Shown here: positions 23,476 to 31,457 of the stretch, piece after piece | Numbering within the stretch: the first letter of the stretch is position 1 | Layout of the letters: every line of letters starts with the position of its first letter | From: Chlamydiia bacterium | GTDB lineage: Bacteria > Chlamydiota > Chlamydiia > Chlamydiales > SM23-39 | Direction of reading: 5' to 3' | Length of the DNA stretch: 39,269 nucleotides | NCBI GenBank assembly: GCA_016194825.1 | Contig: JACQAR010000094.1 | Span: 1 to 39,269 of the forward strand | Position numbers and translations under genes: made by a program | The notes under the pieces: generated by a model | Databases searched by the model: none | Told to the model about the DNA's origin: nothing | Seen by the model: the letters and a program-made list of their open reading frames with translations, nothing else

Positions 23476-24587
23476 CTTATTTCTAAATGCTGAAGGGTTT
23501 TGGCGAACGTACTTTCACAATGGTATTCTGCATAGCTTTGCCGCATGATTTCAAGTCTTTTATGCAATATTTGATCCCCTAATAAATCAGACATGCGATG
23601 CTCAAAACACGACCAATCCACAATGTAGTCAGAAAGATCATAACGCAGGCATTCGTGAGACATCCAGGTGTCTGCTTGGACTAGAGGGATTGCTTGGCTC
23701 AAGATAGCCTCCACAAAAATTCCCGAGGTTCGATTTCCGTAAATCTGCTTATCATAAGGAAGTAAGACAAAGTGTACCCGACTCAGCCACGTACAATATT
23801 CCTCGCGTGAAAGGATGCTAGGTAAAAATTGCACTTTCTTATGTTGAAAAGTAGGGTCCGTTTGTAGAGCATCAGCGACAAGCAGTTGTATTGGCTGTGA
23901 GCTTTGTGACAATCTCCGCGAAAACTCTACAATCATGGTGAGCCCTTTCTCACTTCTCGGAGGGCCTGGCCACCAACACAGAATGGGGGAAGCGGAGAGC
24001 GTCTGTTTGCGAAAGACGCCTTGTGTATGCGGAATAGGAATCACGCGGACAGGTTTTTGCAAAAAAAGGGAAAGCTCTTTCGCAATGGGCTCGCTATCAC
24101 TCAATAACACTGTTCCATTTTTCCCAATCCCCCAATCAAATAATTTTTGAAGAAGTCGATGGATTTTCCCTCCGGTTTTCAACTGTCCAGGTGCAAAGCG
24201 GATCATATGCCAAAACTGTACCTTGGGGCGGATGCAAAAAAGAGCTACAGCTAAGGCGGCTAAAACGGGAAGCGTGTAGTATTCGAGGAATAGAACTGCT
24301 TTTTTAGTTCTCAGTTTGCGCAAAAAATAGAAGAAAAAGAGAAGGTTCCCAAAGAAGGGGCGCAGCAGTCTTTCCACAACTGAAAAAGTTCCCATTATTT
24401 GTGTGTTGAAATGGAGGGCCCGTATCCAAGTTTTTGGAGGCGCCTGAATCTGACAATTTTTGGGAATTAAGGAGATATGTTTCCAACCATTGGTGCGGGC
24501 TGCTTGAGAAACAGAGTGATTGTAGATGGCTACATGCCCACTTTCATCGTGTAAAGAGGGAAGGAGAGAGTAAAGAATTGTCTTCAT
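23472..24587 (-). CDS. GT4-like glycosyltransferase (paralogue of the gene at 25545)
   Basis: 371 residues, GT-B-like. The C-terminal half has VIPIPHTQGVF, CWWPGPPRSEKGL, VLLPYDKQIYGNRTSGIFVEAI and a donor-site Glu in the last of these. A hydrophobic segment near 85-120 (LLFFFYFLRKL and LAALAVALFC) suggests membrane contact. It is clearly paralogous to the protein encoded at 25545-26612, which has the same motifs. First gene of the long minus-strand run. Its ATG has no good ribosome site of its own; instead AAGGAG serves an ATG 14 nt upstream (see the minicistron entry). Confidence 0.78.
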   Translation of the reverse strand: MKTILYSLLPSLHDESGHVAIYNHSVSQAARTNGWKHISLIPKNCQIQAPPKTWIRALHFNTQIMGTFSVVERLLRPFFGNLLFFFYFLRKLRTKKAVLFLEYYTLPVLAALAVALFCIRPKVQFWHMIRFAPGQLKTGGKIHRLLQKLFDWGIGKNGTVLLSDSEPIAKELSLFLQKPVRVIPIPHTQGVFRKQTLSASPILCWWPGPPRSEKGLTMIVEFSRRLSQSSQPIQLLVADALQTDPTFQHKKVQFLPSILSREEYCTWLSRVHFVLLPYDKQIYGNRTSGIFVEAILSQAIPLVQADTWMSHECLRYDLSDYIVDWSCFEHRMSDLLGDQILHKRLEIMRQSYAEYHCESTFAKTLQHLEIR

Positions 24588-24601
24588 TAAAAGCGACTCA
24601 T
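24587..24601 (-). promoter_or_regulatory. Four-codon upstream minicistron with strong ribosome-binding site
   Basis: On the minus strand AAGGAG (24613-24608) is spaced six bases from an ATG at 24601 that opens a short frame M-S-R-F-stop. Its TAA overlaps the ATG of the glycosyltransferase gene as TAATG. Translation of that gene may thus depend on reinitiation. The alternative is that one base is missing in the run of Ts and the true N-terminus begins here. Confidence 0.5.
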
Positions 24602-24626
24602 TGTATACTCCTTTTCAAGGATGGAC

Positions 24627-25574
24627 ATGATGCAAAATAAAAGACAAGTTTTGGTTACAGGCGGAGCGGGATATATTGGCTCTCGATTGGTGCCCTTGCT
24701 TTTGGAGAGTGGTTATGCAGTGACTGTTTTGGATCATCTGGTGTTCAATCAGATGTCGCTTCTCCCCTGCTTTGGCCATCCCCAGTTTCGCTTCATTAAA
24801 GGAGATGTCTGCAATGTAGAGTTGATGCAAAAGTTGGTACGCGAAGCAGGGATCATCATTCCCTTGGCAGCGATTGTCGGGGCTCCCGCTTGTGCGAGCC
24901 AGCCTGATTTAGCAAAGCGAATCAACTATGATGCGGTGGAGATCATTCTGAAGGCGAGTACTCCCGATCAAATGATTCTATTTCCCAACACAAATAGCGG
25001 ATATGGAATTGGAGAGAGGAATCAATTCTGTGATGAGACAAGCCCTCTCAAGCCCATTTCTCTTTATGGCAAATTAAAAGTAGATATTGAAAGCATGCTT
25101 CTTGCTTCTAAACGGGCAATTTCTTTTCGTTTAGCGACCGTGTTTGGCATTTCCCCTAGGATGCGACTCGATCTATTAGTCAATGATTTTACCTTCCGCG
25201 CTTGCCAAGATAAATGTATTGTCCTATTCGAAGAGCATTTCAAAAGAAATTACATCCACGTTTTAGATGTGGCGCGCGCCTTTTTATTTGGTATACAAAA
25301 TTTTGAGCGGATGAAAGGGCAGGCCTTTAATGTAGGGCTGTCGAGTGCAAATCTCAGCAAGCGAGAACTTTGTGAGGAAATTAAACAGTTTGTCCCTGAT
25401 TTATATATCCATTCTGCATCTATTGGAGAAGATCCTGATAAGCGGGATTACATCGTGAGCAATGAAAAGCTCGAATCTTTAGGATGGACGCCGACCAAAA
25501 CATTAAAGGACGGGATTCGAGAAGTCATTGCAGCGTATCCGATCTTACGAATGACAGCTCTCAAGAACGTCTGA
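24627..25574 (+). CDS. NAD-dependent nucleotide-sugar epimerase-like SDR
   Basis: 315 residues from the ATG at 24627 (an ATG at 24621 abuts its ribosome site AAGG 24617-24620, so the inner start is favoured). NAD motif GGAGYIGS, PLAAIVGAP, the unusual PNTNSGYGIG in place of the SSxxVYG Ser region, and YGKLK for the YxxxK dyad. Resembles the epimerase at 2353 in overall layout (GGAGYxGSRLVP start, RMRLDLLVN region). It diverges from the large minus-strand operon across only 25-33 bp, and its last 30 nt overlap the end of the convergent glycosyltransferase gene. Confidence 0.83.
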   Translation: MMQNKRQVLVTGGAGYIGSRLVPLLLESGYAVTVLDHLVFNQMSLLPCFGHPQFRFIKGDVCNVELMQKLVREAGIIIPLAAIVGAPACASQPDLAKRINYDAVEIILKASTPDQMILFPNTNSGYGIGERNQFCDETSPLKPISLYGKLKVDIESMLLASKRAISFRLATVFGISPRMRLDLLVNDFTFRACQDKCIVLFEEHFKRNYIHVLDVARAFLFGIQNFERMKGQAFNVGLSSANLSKRELCEEIKQFVPDLYIHSASIGEDPDKRDYIVSNEKLESLGWTPTKTLKDGIREVIAAYPILRMTALKNV

Positions 25575-26612
25575 GAATTTTTCAATGCAGTGATAAGATC
25601 TGTAATGCTGCTGCATGTTTTTGAGTTGTTTTTTCACCTCTCTATCCTGCCAGATCTGCTCTATTTGTTTCAGAATATCTGGACTTTCCCAGTCGATGCA
25701 GAGCTCTCTTAAGCCAAATTTTTTTGCCTCATACTCCATCCACGTATTGCGGTGGATGAGCGGGAGTTTACCAGCTGAAATAGCTTCCACAAAAATGCCC
25801 GACGTGGCCGCTCCATATACTTGCGGATCGTACGGTAGTAGCGTTATATCCGCTGTGTTCATCCACATCTCATACGCTTCTCGACTCAGCTCGTCGTCAA
25901 TGAAGCAGACGCTCGGAGAAGCAATAACCCCCTTCGCTTGGCTGTTTTTGGCTACGATGAGTCGGATCGGAGCTTCATGTTCTGCTAAAAGATGAGACAA
26001 ATGGCAAATGTGCTTGAGTCCTTTGGCCGGACGAGTCGCGCCGCCGGGCCACCAGCAGTAAATGAGATGCGATTCTTTGGGAAACTTCTTGTCCGTTCTG
26101 GGCTGGCCGTGAGGGATGGGAACCACCGTCAACTTTTGGTGCAATACGCTTTGTAGTTGTTCCGCCAACAGCTCACTGTCAGTGAGAAAGGTGAGATCGG
26201 CCTTGAGGCGCAAAAATTTGTAGGCAAGAGCATGCAGCTTGCCATGACATTTCATCTGCAGAGGAGAGTAGCGGTGTAAAAGCCAGATTTTCCAACGGTG
26301 CTTTTGAAAGACGAGGCCCCAAAACAGAGCGAATAGGTCGATGAGGCGGAAGTGCTCTAAAAAAAGGATGGAGTTCTGCGGATCTGCTACTTGTTGTAAA
26401 GCCAGAAAATGGGCGCGGCTATTGCAGTAGAGGCGTTTTGGGTTCAGGAGGAGTTTGCTCCATGATGCAGGAAGATCTATTTGGCACGCGCGGGGCACCC
26501 AAGCTTCATGACTATATCCTCGCCTAGCCAGAGCTTCTTTGAGGGCCAGGTGGTAGTCGAGGATGTGGCCTACTTGACTCTGCAGATCGGGTAAGAGGGA
26601 GATGTATTTCAT
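25545..26612 (-). CDS. GT4-like glycosyltransferase (paralogue of the gene at 23472)
   Basis: 355 residues from ATG 26612, set by ATGA overlap with the HddC-like gene; a longer frame upstream is inside that gene. GT-B-like features: VVPIPHGQPR, YCWWPGGATRPAKGL, LLPYDPQVYGAATSGIFVEAI. The order and wording of these motifs match the paralogue at 23472-24587. The N-terminal half is divergent, as expected for acceptor-binding domains. Together with that copy it may add successive residues of a repeating unit. The end overlaps the plus-strand epimerase by 30 nt tail to tail. Confidence 0.78.
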   Translation of the reverse strand: MKYISLLPDLQSQVGHILDYHLALKEALARRGYSHEAWVPRACQIDLPASWSKLLLNPKRLYCNSRAHFLALQQVADPQNSILFLEHFRLIDLFALFWGLVFQKHRWKIWLLHRYSPLQMKCHGKLHALAYKFLRLKADLTFLTDSELLAEQLQSVLHQKLTVVPIPHGQPRTDKKFPKESHLIYCWWPGGATRPAKGLKHICHLSHLLAEHEAPIRLIVAKNSQAKGVIASPSVCFIDDELSREAYEMWMNTADITLLPYDPQVYGAATSGIFVEAISAGKLPLIHRNTWMEYEAKKFGLRELCIDWESPDILKQIEQIWQDREVKKQLKNMQQHYRSYHCIEKFSDVLESCHS

Positions 26613-27292
26613 ACAACCAGAGATTTTAACACGTTTTGGGCATCTTGGAGCGATTGAGGCGTGCCGATGTCGATAAAAGTAGCAGAGTGGCGATAGGCAA
26701 ACACTCCTTGCGGGATAAGGGTGGGGAAAATGTCTTTTTCTAAAGAACAAGACCGAAGGGGAAAAGCTTCTAGCGCTTTTTTTTGCATGAGGTAGATGCC
26801 GGCATTGATCCAGCCGGGTTTAGATTCTCCCCGCTTTTCCTGAAAGCAGCGGATGCGTCCCGTCTCTTCTAACTCCAGAGAGCCATAGCGGCTAATGTCT
26901 TCGATATGATGGCAGGCAATCGTAGCGACAGCGGAATGGGTGCGGTGGAGCTCGAGGAAAGGAGCCAGTGGCAGATCAAAAAAAGAATCGCCGTTCATGA
27001 CCAGAAAAGTCTCTGCGCGGATTTTAGAGAGAGCATTGAGGAGCGCGCCTCCGGTGCCAAGAGGGGCAGTTTCCCAGGAGTATTCGATTGGCAAGTGGAG
27101 GCTGTTTACATAGTCGACAATGGCTTGCGCCCTGTGCCCGATGGCAAGGACGATCTTGCTCACTTGCCAGTGGGTGAGCTGATCGAGCAGAATTTTGAGG
27201 AAAGGGATCTGTTGGATCGGAGCCAGGGCTTTTGGAAGATTAGGCAATGCGAGGCGGGTTCCAAGCCCACCGACTAATAGAAGTGCTTCCAC
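26609..27292 (-). CDS. hddC: Sugar-1-phosphate nucleotidyltransferase, HddC-like
   Basis: 227 residues of the NTP-transferase family. The signature is LLVGGLGTRL at 4-13 (Val where Ala is common), with LPKALAPI, APLGTGGALLNAL and NGDSFFDLPL providing the nucleotide and metal sites. The size and pairing with a downstream-oriented HddA-like kinase gene fit HddC, which makes GDP-D-glycero-alpha-D-manno-heptose from the heptose 1-phosphate. Glucose- or mannose-1-phosphate enzymes of this family are usually longer. GTG start one base after the kinase stop; ATGA overlap with the glycosyltransferase gene. Product assignment depends mainly on context. Confidence 0.8.
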   Translation of the reverse strand: MEALLLVGGLGTRLALPNLPKALAPIQQIPFLKILLDQLTHWQVSKIVLAIGHRAQAIVDYVNSLHLPIEYSWETAPLGTGGALLNALSKIRAETFLVMNGDSFFDLPLAPFLELHRTHSAVATIACHHIEDISRYGSLELEETGRIRCFQEKRGESKPGWINAGIYLMQKKALEAFPLRSCSLEKDIFPTLIPQGVFAYRHSATFIDIGTPQSLQDAQNVLKSLVV

Positions 27293-27293
27293 A

Positions 27294-28295
27294 TCAGTCC
27301 TTCATGTAAATAATGGTGCTCCCCTCGTTTTCAAAACGGACAGGGACTTCGAGAAGATCTTTGAGTGCAGCGCGGACGTTGGGCTGCGCTTCGGGAGGAA
27401 CAAAGAGGGCCAGAAATCCTCCGCTGCCCGCCCCGCAGAGCTTGCCGCCATAGGCGCCACATTGGAGCGCCATTTGATACATAGCATCGATCGTCGGATT
27501 GGAAATTTTACTCGAGAGCTGTTTTTTCAAACTCCACCCTTCGTTTAAAAGTTTGCCGAGCTCGGGCATCATCTGATGCGGTGTGGCGTCGGACAGAATT
27601 CCTTCTGCTTCAAAGACCATCTCATACATGCGCTTCAAGTAGCTGTCGTTGTCGAGACTTTGGGTCTTATCGATCTGCTCTTTCACGATTTCACTGGCAA
27701 AGCGGGTCAGTCCTGTATAGAAGACGAGGAGATGATTTTGGAAGAGCTCTTTTTTCTCTGGAGAAATGATGACGGGGCGCACGCGGATTTGCGAGGCGCT
27801 AAATTCCATGATGTTCATGCCGCCAAAAGCTGCGTGGAACTGATCTTGCGATCCCACGTTTTCTCGGATGACCTGTTGCTCCACATGGCATGCCTCTTGT
27901 GCGAGGGTCTGTTTGCCGATTTTTTTTCCTTCCAAGGCATAGAGCGCATTGAGAAAGCCGACTGTGAAAGAAGATGAGGAGCCAAGACCTGTTTTTGCAG
28001 GGAGGTCTGCAGAGACATGGATATCGATTTTCGGGAACATCCCTTTGTGTTGCAGACAGCCACGGACGCTGGGATGCTGGATCTCTTCGAGCGTCCGGAT
28101 GAGTTCAATTTTGGAATAGCTAATGCGGAGTTTATGGTCGAAAAAATCGCTCAATGTGTTGATGTTGATGTAGGTGTATTTGTCGATGGTCGTCCCCAGA
28201 ATAGCACCCGGATGTCTGAGGTAATAGGCTGGATAGTCGGTGCCCCCTCCAAAGAAGCTGATCCGGACAGGTGTTCGGGAGATGATTCTTCGCAT
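27294..28295 (-). CDS. hddA: GHMP-family sugar kinase, HddA-like heptose-7-phosphate kinase
   Basis: 333 residues. SRTPVRISFFGGGTDYP at the N-terminus is characteristic of the HddA/fucokinase-like group; the ATP loop is LPAKTGLGSSSSFTVGFLNAL, followed by ENVGSQDQFHAAFGG and KLCGAGSGGFLALF, the third GHMP motif. HddA phosphorylates D-glycero-alpha-D-manno-heptose 7-phosphate at C1 on the route to GDP-heptose. It is adjacent to the HddC-like gene on the same strand. The divergent plus-strand gene starts 80 bp away, and the intervening space holds a copy of the palindrome and a promoter. Confidence 0.87.
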   Translation of the reverse strand: MRRIISRTPVRISFFGGGTDYPAYYLRHPGAILGTTIDKYTYININTLSDFFDHKLRISYSKIELIRTLEEIQHPSVRGCLQHKGMFPKIDIHVSADLPAKTGLGSSSSFTVGFLNALYALEGKKIGKQTLAQEACHVEQQVIRENVGSQDQFHAAFGGMNIMEFSASQIRVRPVIISPEKKELFQNHLLVFYTGLTRFASEIVKEQIDKTQSLDNDSYLKRMYEMVFEAEGILSDATPHQMMPELGKLLNEGWSLKKQLSSKISNPTIDAMYQMALQCGAYGGKLCGAGSGGFLALFVPPEAQPNVRAALKDLLEVPVRFENEGSTIIYMKD

Positions 28296-28325
28296 AGAAG
28301 TGTCAGTTTGGCAGCAATTGGCTCA

Positions 28326-28346
28326 AATGTAAAGCAGCTTTACATT
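28326..28346. repeat. Repeated palindrome, copy 3 (intergenic)
   Basis: The same two 10-nt arms with a central A, identical to the copy at 17404-17424. This is the only copy outside a gene: it lies in the 80-bp divergent spacer between the HddA-like and C-methyltransferase genes, and its right arm contains the -35 box of the plus-strand promoter. Confidence 0.85.
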
Positions 28347-28367
28347 GCACTTTCGGTGCGCTATCAT
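28339..28367 (+). promoter_or_regulatory. Promoter for the plus-strand C-methyltransferase/GT operon
   Basis: TTTACA at 28339-28344 and TATCAT at 28362-28367, with a 17-nt spacer. The predicted start is near 28374, two bases before the ATG at 28376, so the transcript would have almost no leader although AGGA lies at 28371-28374. The -35 sits in the palindrome, which could therefore act as an operator. Confidence 0.5.
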
Positions 28368-28375
28368 CAAAGGAT

Positions 28376-29569
28376 ATGCAATGCAGAGTATGTGATCACG
28401 AAGAGTTCGAAGTGGGTGTCGATCTAGGAAAGCAGCCGGTGGGACTCCATTTCTTAAGACAAGAAGATGTGGGCAAAGAGCCCTTTTACCCGCTCCGTGT
28501 TTTGCTTTGTAAAAAATGTGCCACAGCGCAAATCGACTATACGGTCAAAAAAGAAGCGATGTACACGACCAATACCTACCTTTCGGGGATCACTCGCTCT
28601 CTCGCAGATCACTTCGATCGGGTGGCCAAAACCGTGGACGAACGTTTCCACGCCGACAAAAAGCAAAAGTCGGTGTTGGATATTGGCTCGAATGATGGGA
28701 CGCAACTCATTTCGTATCAAAAACTCGGCTATGATGTTTTAGGTGTGGAAGCGGCGCATAATGTAGTGGAAATTGCTGAAAAGAGGGGAGTGCCTACGCG
28801 GTGCGACTTTTTTAATCTAGAAGTAGCGGACAAGATTGGCCGCTCTTTCGATGTGATCAACGCTTCGGGCGTATTTTTCCATTTAGAAGAGCTCCACTCC
28901 GTCACTGAAGCGATCAAAAAATACCTAAAACCCGATGGTGTTTTCGTTGTGCAGTTTCTCTATATGAAAAAAATCATGGAGAATGTCGCGTTTGATCAGA
29001 TTTACCATGAACACCTACTGTATTACACGCTGCGCACGATCGATGTATTATTGAAACGGCATGGCCTGGAGCTATTTGATGCAGAGCTCGCTCCCATTCA
29101 TGGCGGCTCGATCATGGGATATGTGGGTCATATAGGCAAGCGGAGCCCAAGCGAGCGCCTTTTGCAGATGAAGCGAGAAGAAGAGGAATCTGGCTGCAAT
29201 GCGTTGGATGCTTATCGCCGTTTTGCCGAAAAAATCGCGCAATTAAAAGAAAAAAACCTCGCCTACTTGCAGCAAAAAAAAAGAGAAGGGAAGCGGATTT
29301 TTGGCATGGGAGCGCCTGTCAAGGGCAACACACTGCTCAACTATTTTGGCATTGGTAAGCAGTATCTGGATTGTCTTGTGGAAAAAAACGAACTGCGCCG
29401 CCATCTCTTTAGTCCTGGGATGCACTTGCCTGTGCTGATTGAAAAGGAGATCGCTCCTCCCGATGTCTACTACGTGTTGGCGTGGAATTTCAAAAAAGAG
29501 ATCCTACAGAATAACCAACATCTGATCCAAAAAGGGGTCGAATTCTTTTTCCCTATCGAGACAGCATGA
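28376..29569 (+). CDS. Sugar C-methyltransferase-type protein, second copy
   Basis: 397 residues, same family as the protein at 13412-14644. Zinc-knuckle cysteines C3/C6 and C45KKC48, SAM motif LDIGSNDG at 101-108, family motif YHEHLLYYT, and a C-terminal segment FGMGAPVKGNTLLNYF. The paralogue is clearly divergent, so the two probably act on different sugars or positions. First gene of the plus-strand run ending at 35437. A run of nine A bases lies at 29274-29282 in frame. The stop overlaps the following ATG (ATGA). Confidence 0.85.
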   Translation: MQCRVCDHEEFEVGVDLGKQPVGLHFLRQEDVGKEPFYPLRVLLCKKCATAQIDYTVKKEAMYTTNTYLSGITRSLADHFDRVAKTVDERFHADKKQKSVLDIGSNDGTQLISYQKLGYDVLGVEAAHNVVEIAEKRGVPTRCDFFNLEVADKIGRSFDVINASGVFFHLEELHSVTEAIKKYLKPDGVFVVQFLYMKKIMENVAFDQIYHEHLLYYTLRTIDVLLKRHGLELFDAELAPIHGGSIMGYVGHIGKRSPSERLLQMKREEEESGCNALDAYRRFAEKIAQLKEKNLAYLQQKKREGKRIFGMGAPVKGNTLLNYFGIGKQYLDCLVEKNELRRHLFSPGMHLPVLIEKEIAPPDVYYVLAWNFKKEILQNNQHLIQKGVEFFFPIETA

Positions 29570-30480
29570 AAATGTTAGTCACCGGTGCAAGTGGATTTTT
29601 AGGGAGATTTTTGGTGCCGCACCTCAAAAAAGAGGGGCATGAGGTTGTTGAAGTTTCTTCCAAAAACTGCGATCTGACGCAAGCCGACTCGCTGACCCAA
29701 TTCAATGCTCACCGCTTCGATCAGATCTACCATTTGGCCGCATGGACGCAGGCAGGTGATTTTTGTCTGCGCCATCCAGGAGAGCAGTGGCTCATCAACC
29801 AAAAACTCAACACGCATATGCTCGACTGGTGGCAGAAGCGTCAGCCGCAGGCGAAGATGATTGCCATGGGCACCAGCTGCTCCTACGATCCTCAGCTTCC
29901 TCTAGAAGAAAAAAATTATATGGTAGGAGAGCCGATCGATAGCCTCTTTACCTACGCGATGACCAAGAGAATGCTCTATGCAGGTCTTATGGCTTTACAT
30001 AAGCAATATGGACTGGAATTTCTCTATGTGATTCCTTCTACTTTATATGGCGGCGGCTATCATACCGACGGAAGACAGCTCCACTTCATCTTCGATTTGA
30101 TCCGGAAGATTCTCCGAGGCAAGCTCTACGGCGATGCTGTCGTGCTGTGGGGCGATGGGATGCAAAAAAGAGAGCTCGTGCATGTGCAAGATTTCATCCA
30201 GAACTTACAGCTATTGGCGGAAAGGGAAAAAAATACCTTGATCAACATTGGCGAGGGAAAAGAGCATTCTATCCGAGAGTATGCCCAACTGATCTGCGAA
30301 GAGGTGGGCTATCCATTTGAGAAGGTGCAATTCGATGTGTCCAAATATGTGGGGGCTCGCTCGAAGGTGCTCTCCATTCAGAAGTTGCAGCACATTCTAG
30401 GGCACTACTCGACTGTTCCCTTGAAACAAGGGATCCGAGAGGTCATTGCGTGGTTTCAAGAGCATTCGGAAGTTTTGTAA
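29566..30480 (+). CDS. GDP-L-fucose synthase-like (GMER-type) SDR
   Basis: 304 residues, extended SDR. The NADP loop is GASGFLGR at 7-14, the Ser region GTSCSYDPQLPLEE resembles the GTSCxY/P motif of GDP-fucose synthase (GMER/WcaG), and YAMTKRML contains the YxxxK dyad. YVIPSTLYGGGYH and GDGMQKRELVHVQD also match the GMER group. That enzyme epimerises C3/C5 and reduces C4 of GDP-4-keto-6-deoxymannose; in heptose clusters relatives act on GDP-4-keto-6-deoxyheptose. GDP-fucose would also be the donor for the GT11 proteins at 6499-9805. Substrate choice cannot be made from sequence. Confidence 0.82.
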   Translation: MKMLVTGASGFLGRFLVPHLKKEGHEVVEVSSKNCDLTQADSLTQFNAHRFDQIYHLAAWTQAGDFCLRHPGEQWLINQKLNTHMLDWWQKRQPQAKMIAMGTSCSYDPQLPLEEKNYMVGEPIDSLFTYAMTKRMLYAGLMALHKQYGLEFLYVIPSTLYGGGYHTDGRQLHFIFDLIRKILRGKLYGDAVVLWGDGMQKRELVHVQDFIQNLQLLAEREKNTLINIGEGKEHSIREYAQLICEEVGYPFEKVQFDVSKYVGARSKVLSIQKLQHILGHYSTVPLKQGIREVIAWFQEHSEVL

Positions 30481-31457
30481 AAAAGTGCCCTTTTTTCTTT
30501 GTGAACCGGATGCGGTGGGAAGAAAAGAGACGCTCTCCTCTGCCTAGCTGGGCCCAAGTCCGCATTGAGGGACCCAATGACGTGGCAAGAACCGTTGCTG
30601 AAATCGAGCGGTGTGGCTTGGGGCAAGCGGCGCAGCTGACCCGATTTTCGATCCAGAAGGGGCGCATCGTTTCTCCGACGATCCAGCAAGCATGGCAACA
30701 CCCTCGCGTTCTTAAGATGCGATTTTTTATCCAGAGACTGTTGCCTTTGCCAGATGTGGAGTTTTTGTTCACGAGTCACGATTTGTACGAAGATCCACAA
30801 TTATTGGCGTGTACCCATGCTCCTGTATTTGCGATTTCTAAAACGTCTCAAAATGCAAAGGTCGTCCTATTCCCTCATGTAGAATGGCTCTTTCATTGGC
30901 AGCGGTTGAAGAGAAAACTCCAACAGCAAGAAATGGCATGGGAACAGAAAAAACCTGTGCTCTTTTGGCGGGGAGCGACGACTGGCTTTACATCAAGGTA
31001 TCCGATTGTTCAGCTCTCTCGAAAATATCCCGAAGAAATCGATGCTCTTTTTTCCTCTTTCCCGCAAATCGATGAGGCCGTCCAGAGACGGCTGATGGAG
31101 GAAAATCTTGTCGGACAGGGGGTTGCTGAAGAGGCTCAAGCGCAATTTCGGTATCTGTTATCGCTCGACGGCAATTGCTTTGGCGGCTCGTTCTTTTGGC
31201 AGTTGGCGAGCGGCTCGGTCGTGTTTAAGCAAGATTCCGATTACCAGGAATGGTACTATCCGGGTCTATCTCCCTATGTCCACTACATTCCTTTTGCTCG
31301 CAATGGCGCGGAAAAAAAAAAAAAAAAGAGGTGGCCCGAAACGCACGAAGAAGAGTGCAAGGGATTGGTGAGGAGCGCGATAAAATTCTCGGAGGAGATT
31401 TTGTCGGTAGAGGCTATGATGGCCTATGCCGACTATCTGTTGCATCAGCTTATATGA
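30450..31457 (+). CDS. GT90 (CAP10/POGLUT-like) glycosyltransferase with A15 tract
   Basis: 335 residues of glycosyltransferase family 90, which includes fungal CAP10 xylosyltransferase and animal protein O-glucosyltransferases. Landmarks are LFWRGATTG near 170 and LSLDGNCFGGSFFWQLASGS near 237-256, then VVFKQ and the YIPFARNG strand. The GTG at 30450 has AGAGG seven bases upstream and overlaps the previous gene by 31 nt; an ATG at 30510 is an alternative start. A homopolymer of 15 A bases (31312-31326) encodes a Lys run; the frame after it still reads as a normal GT90 C-terminus, so the gene is intact. The stop overlaps the next ATG. Confidence 0.83.
   Translation: MVSRAFGSFVKKCPFFFVNRMRWEEKRRSPLPSWAQVRIEGPNDVARTVAEIERCGLGQAAQLTRFSIQKGRIVSPTIQQAWQHPRVLKMRFFIQRLLPLPDVEFLFTSHDLYEDPQLLACTHAPVFAISKTSQNAKVVLFPHVEWLFHWQRLKRKLQQQEMAWEQKKPVLFWRGATTGFTSRYPIVQLSRKYPEEIDALFSSFPQIDEAVQRRLMEENLVGQGVAEEAQAQFRYLLSLDGNCFGGSFFWQLASGSVVFKQDSDYQEWYYPGLSPYVHYIPFARNGAEKKKKKRWPETHEEECKGLVRSAIKFSEEILSVEAMMAYADYLLHQLI
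31312..31326 (+). repeat. A15 homopolymer inside the GT90 gene
   Basis: Fifteen consecutive A bases in frame. A slip of -1 frame (for example one extra A in the mRNA) enters a frame without stops that continues into the downstream heptosyltransferase. A slip of +1 ends at a stop at 31369-31371. Confidence 0.9.

Noticed and set aside
31312..31326. A15 tract as evidence of a broken GT90 gene
   Set aside because: The reading frame after the tract still gives a typical GT90 C-terminus and a coupled stop, so the gene is intact as given. A length error of exactly three bases cannot be excluded.
31250..31453. Upstream extension of the first GT9 frame
   Set aside because: It overlaps the GT90 coding sequence in another frame; the ATGA-coupled start at 31454 fits the family N-terminus. 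Kept only as the possible slippage product.
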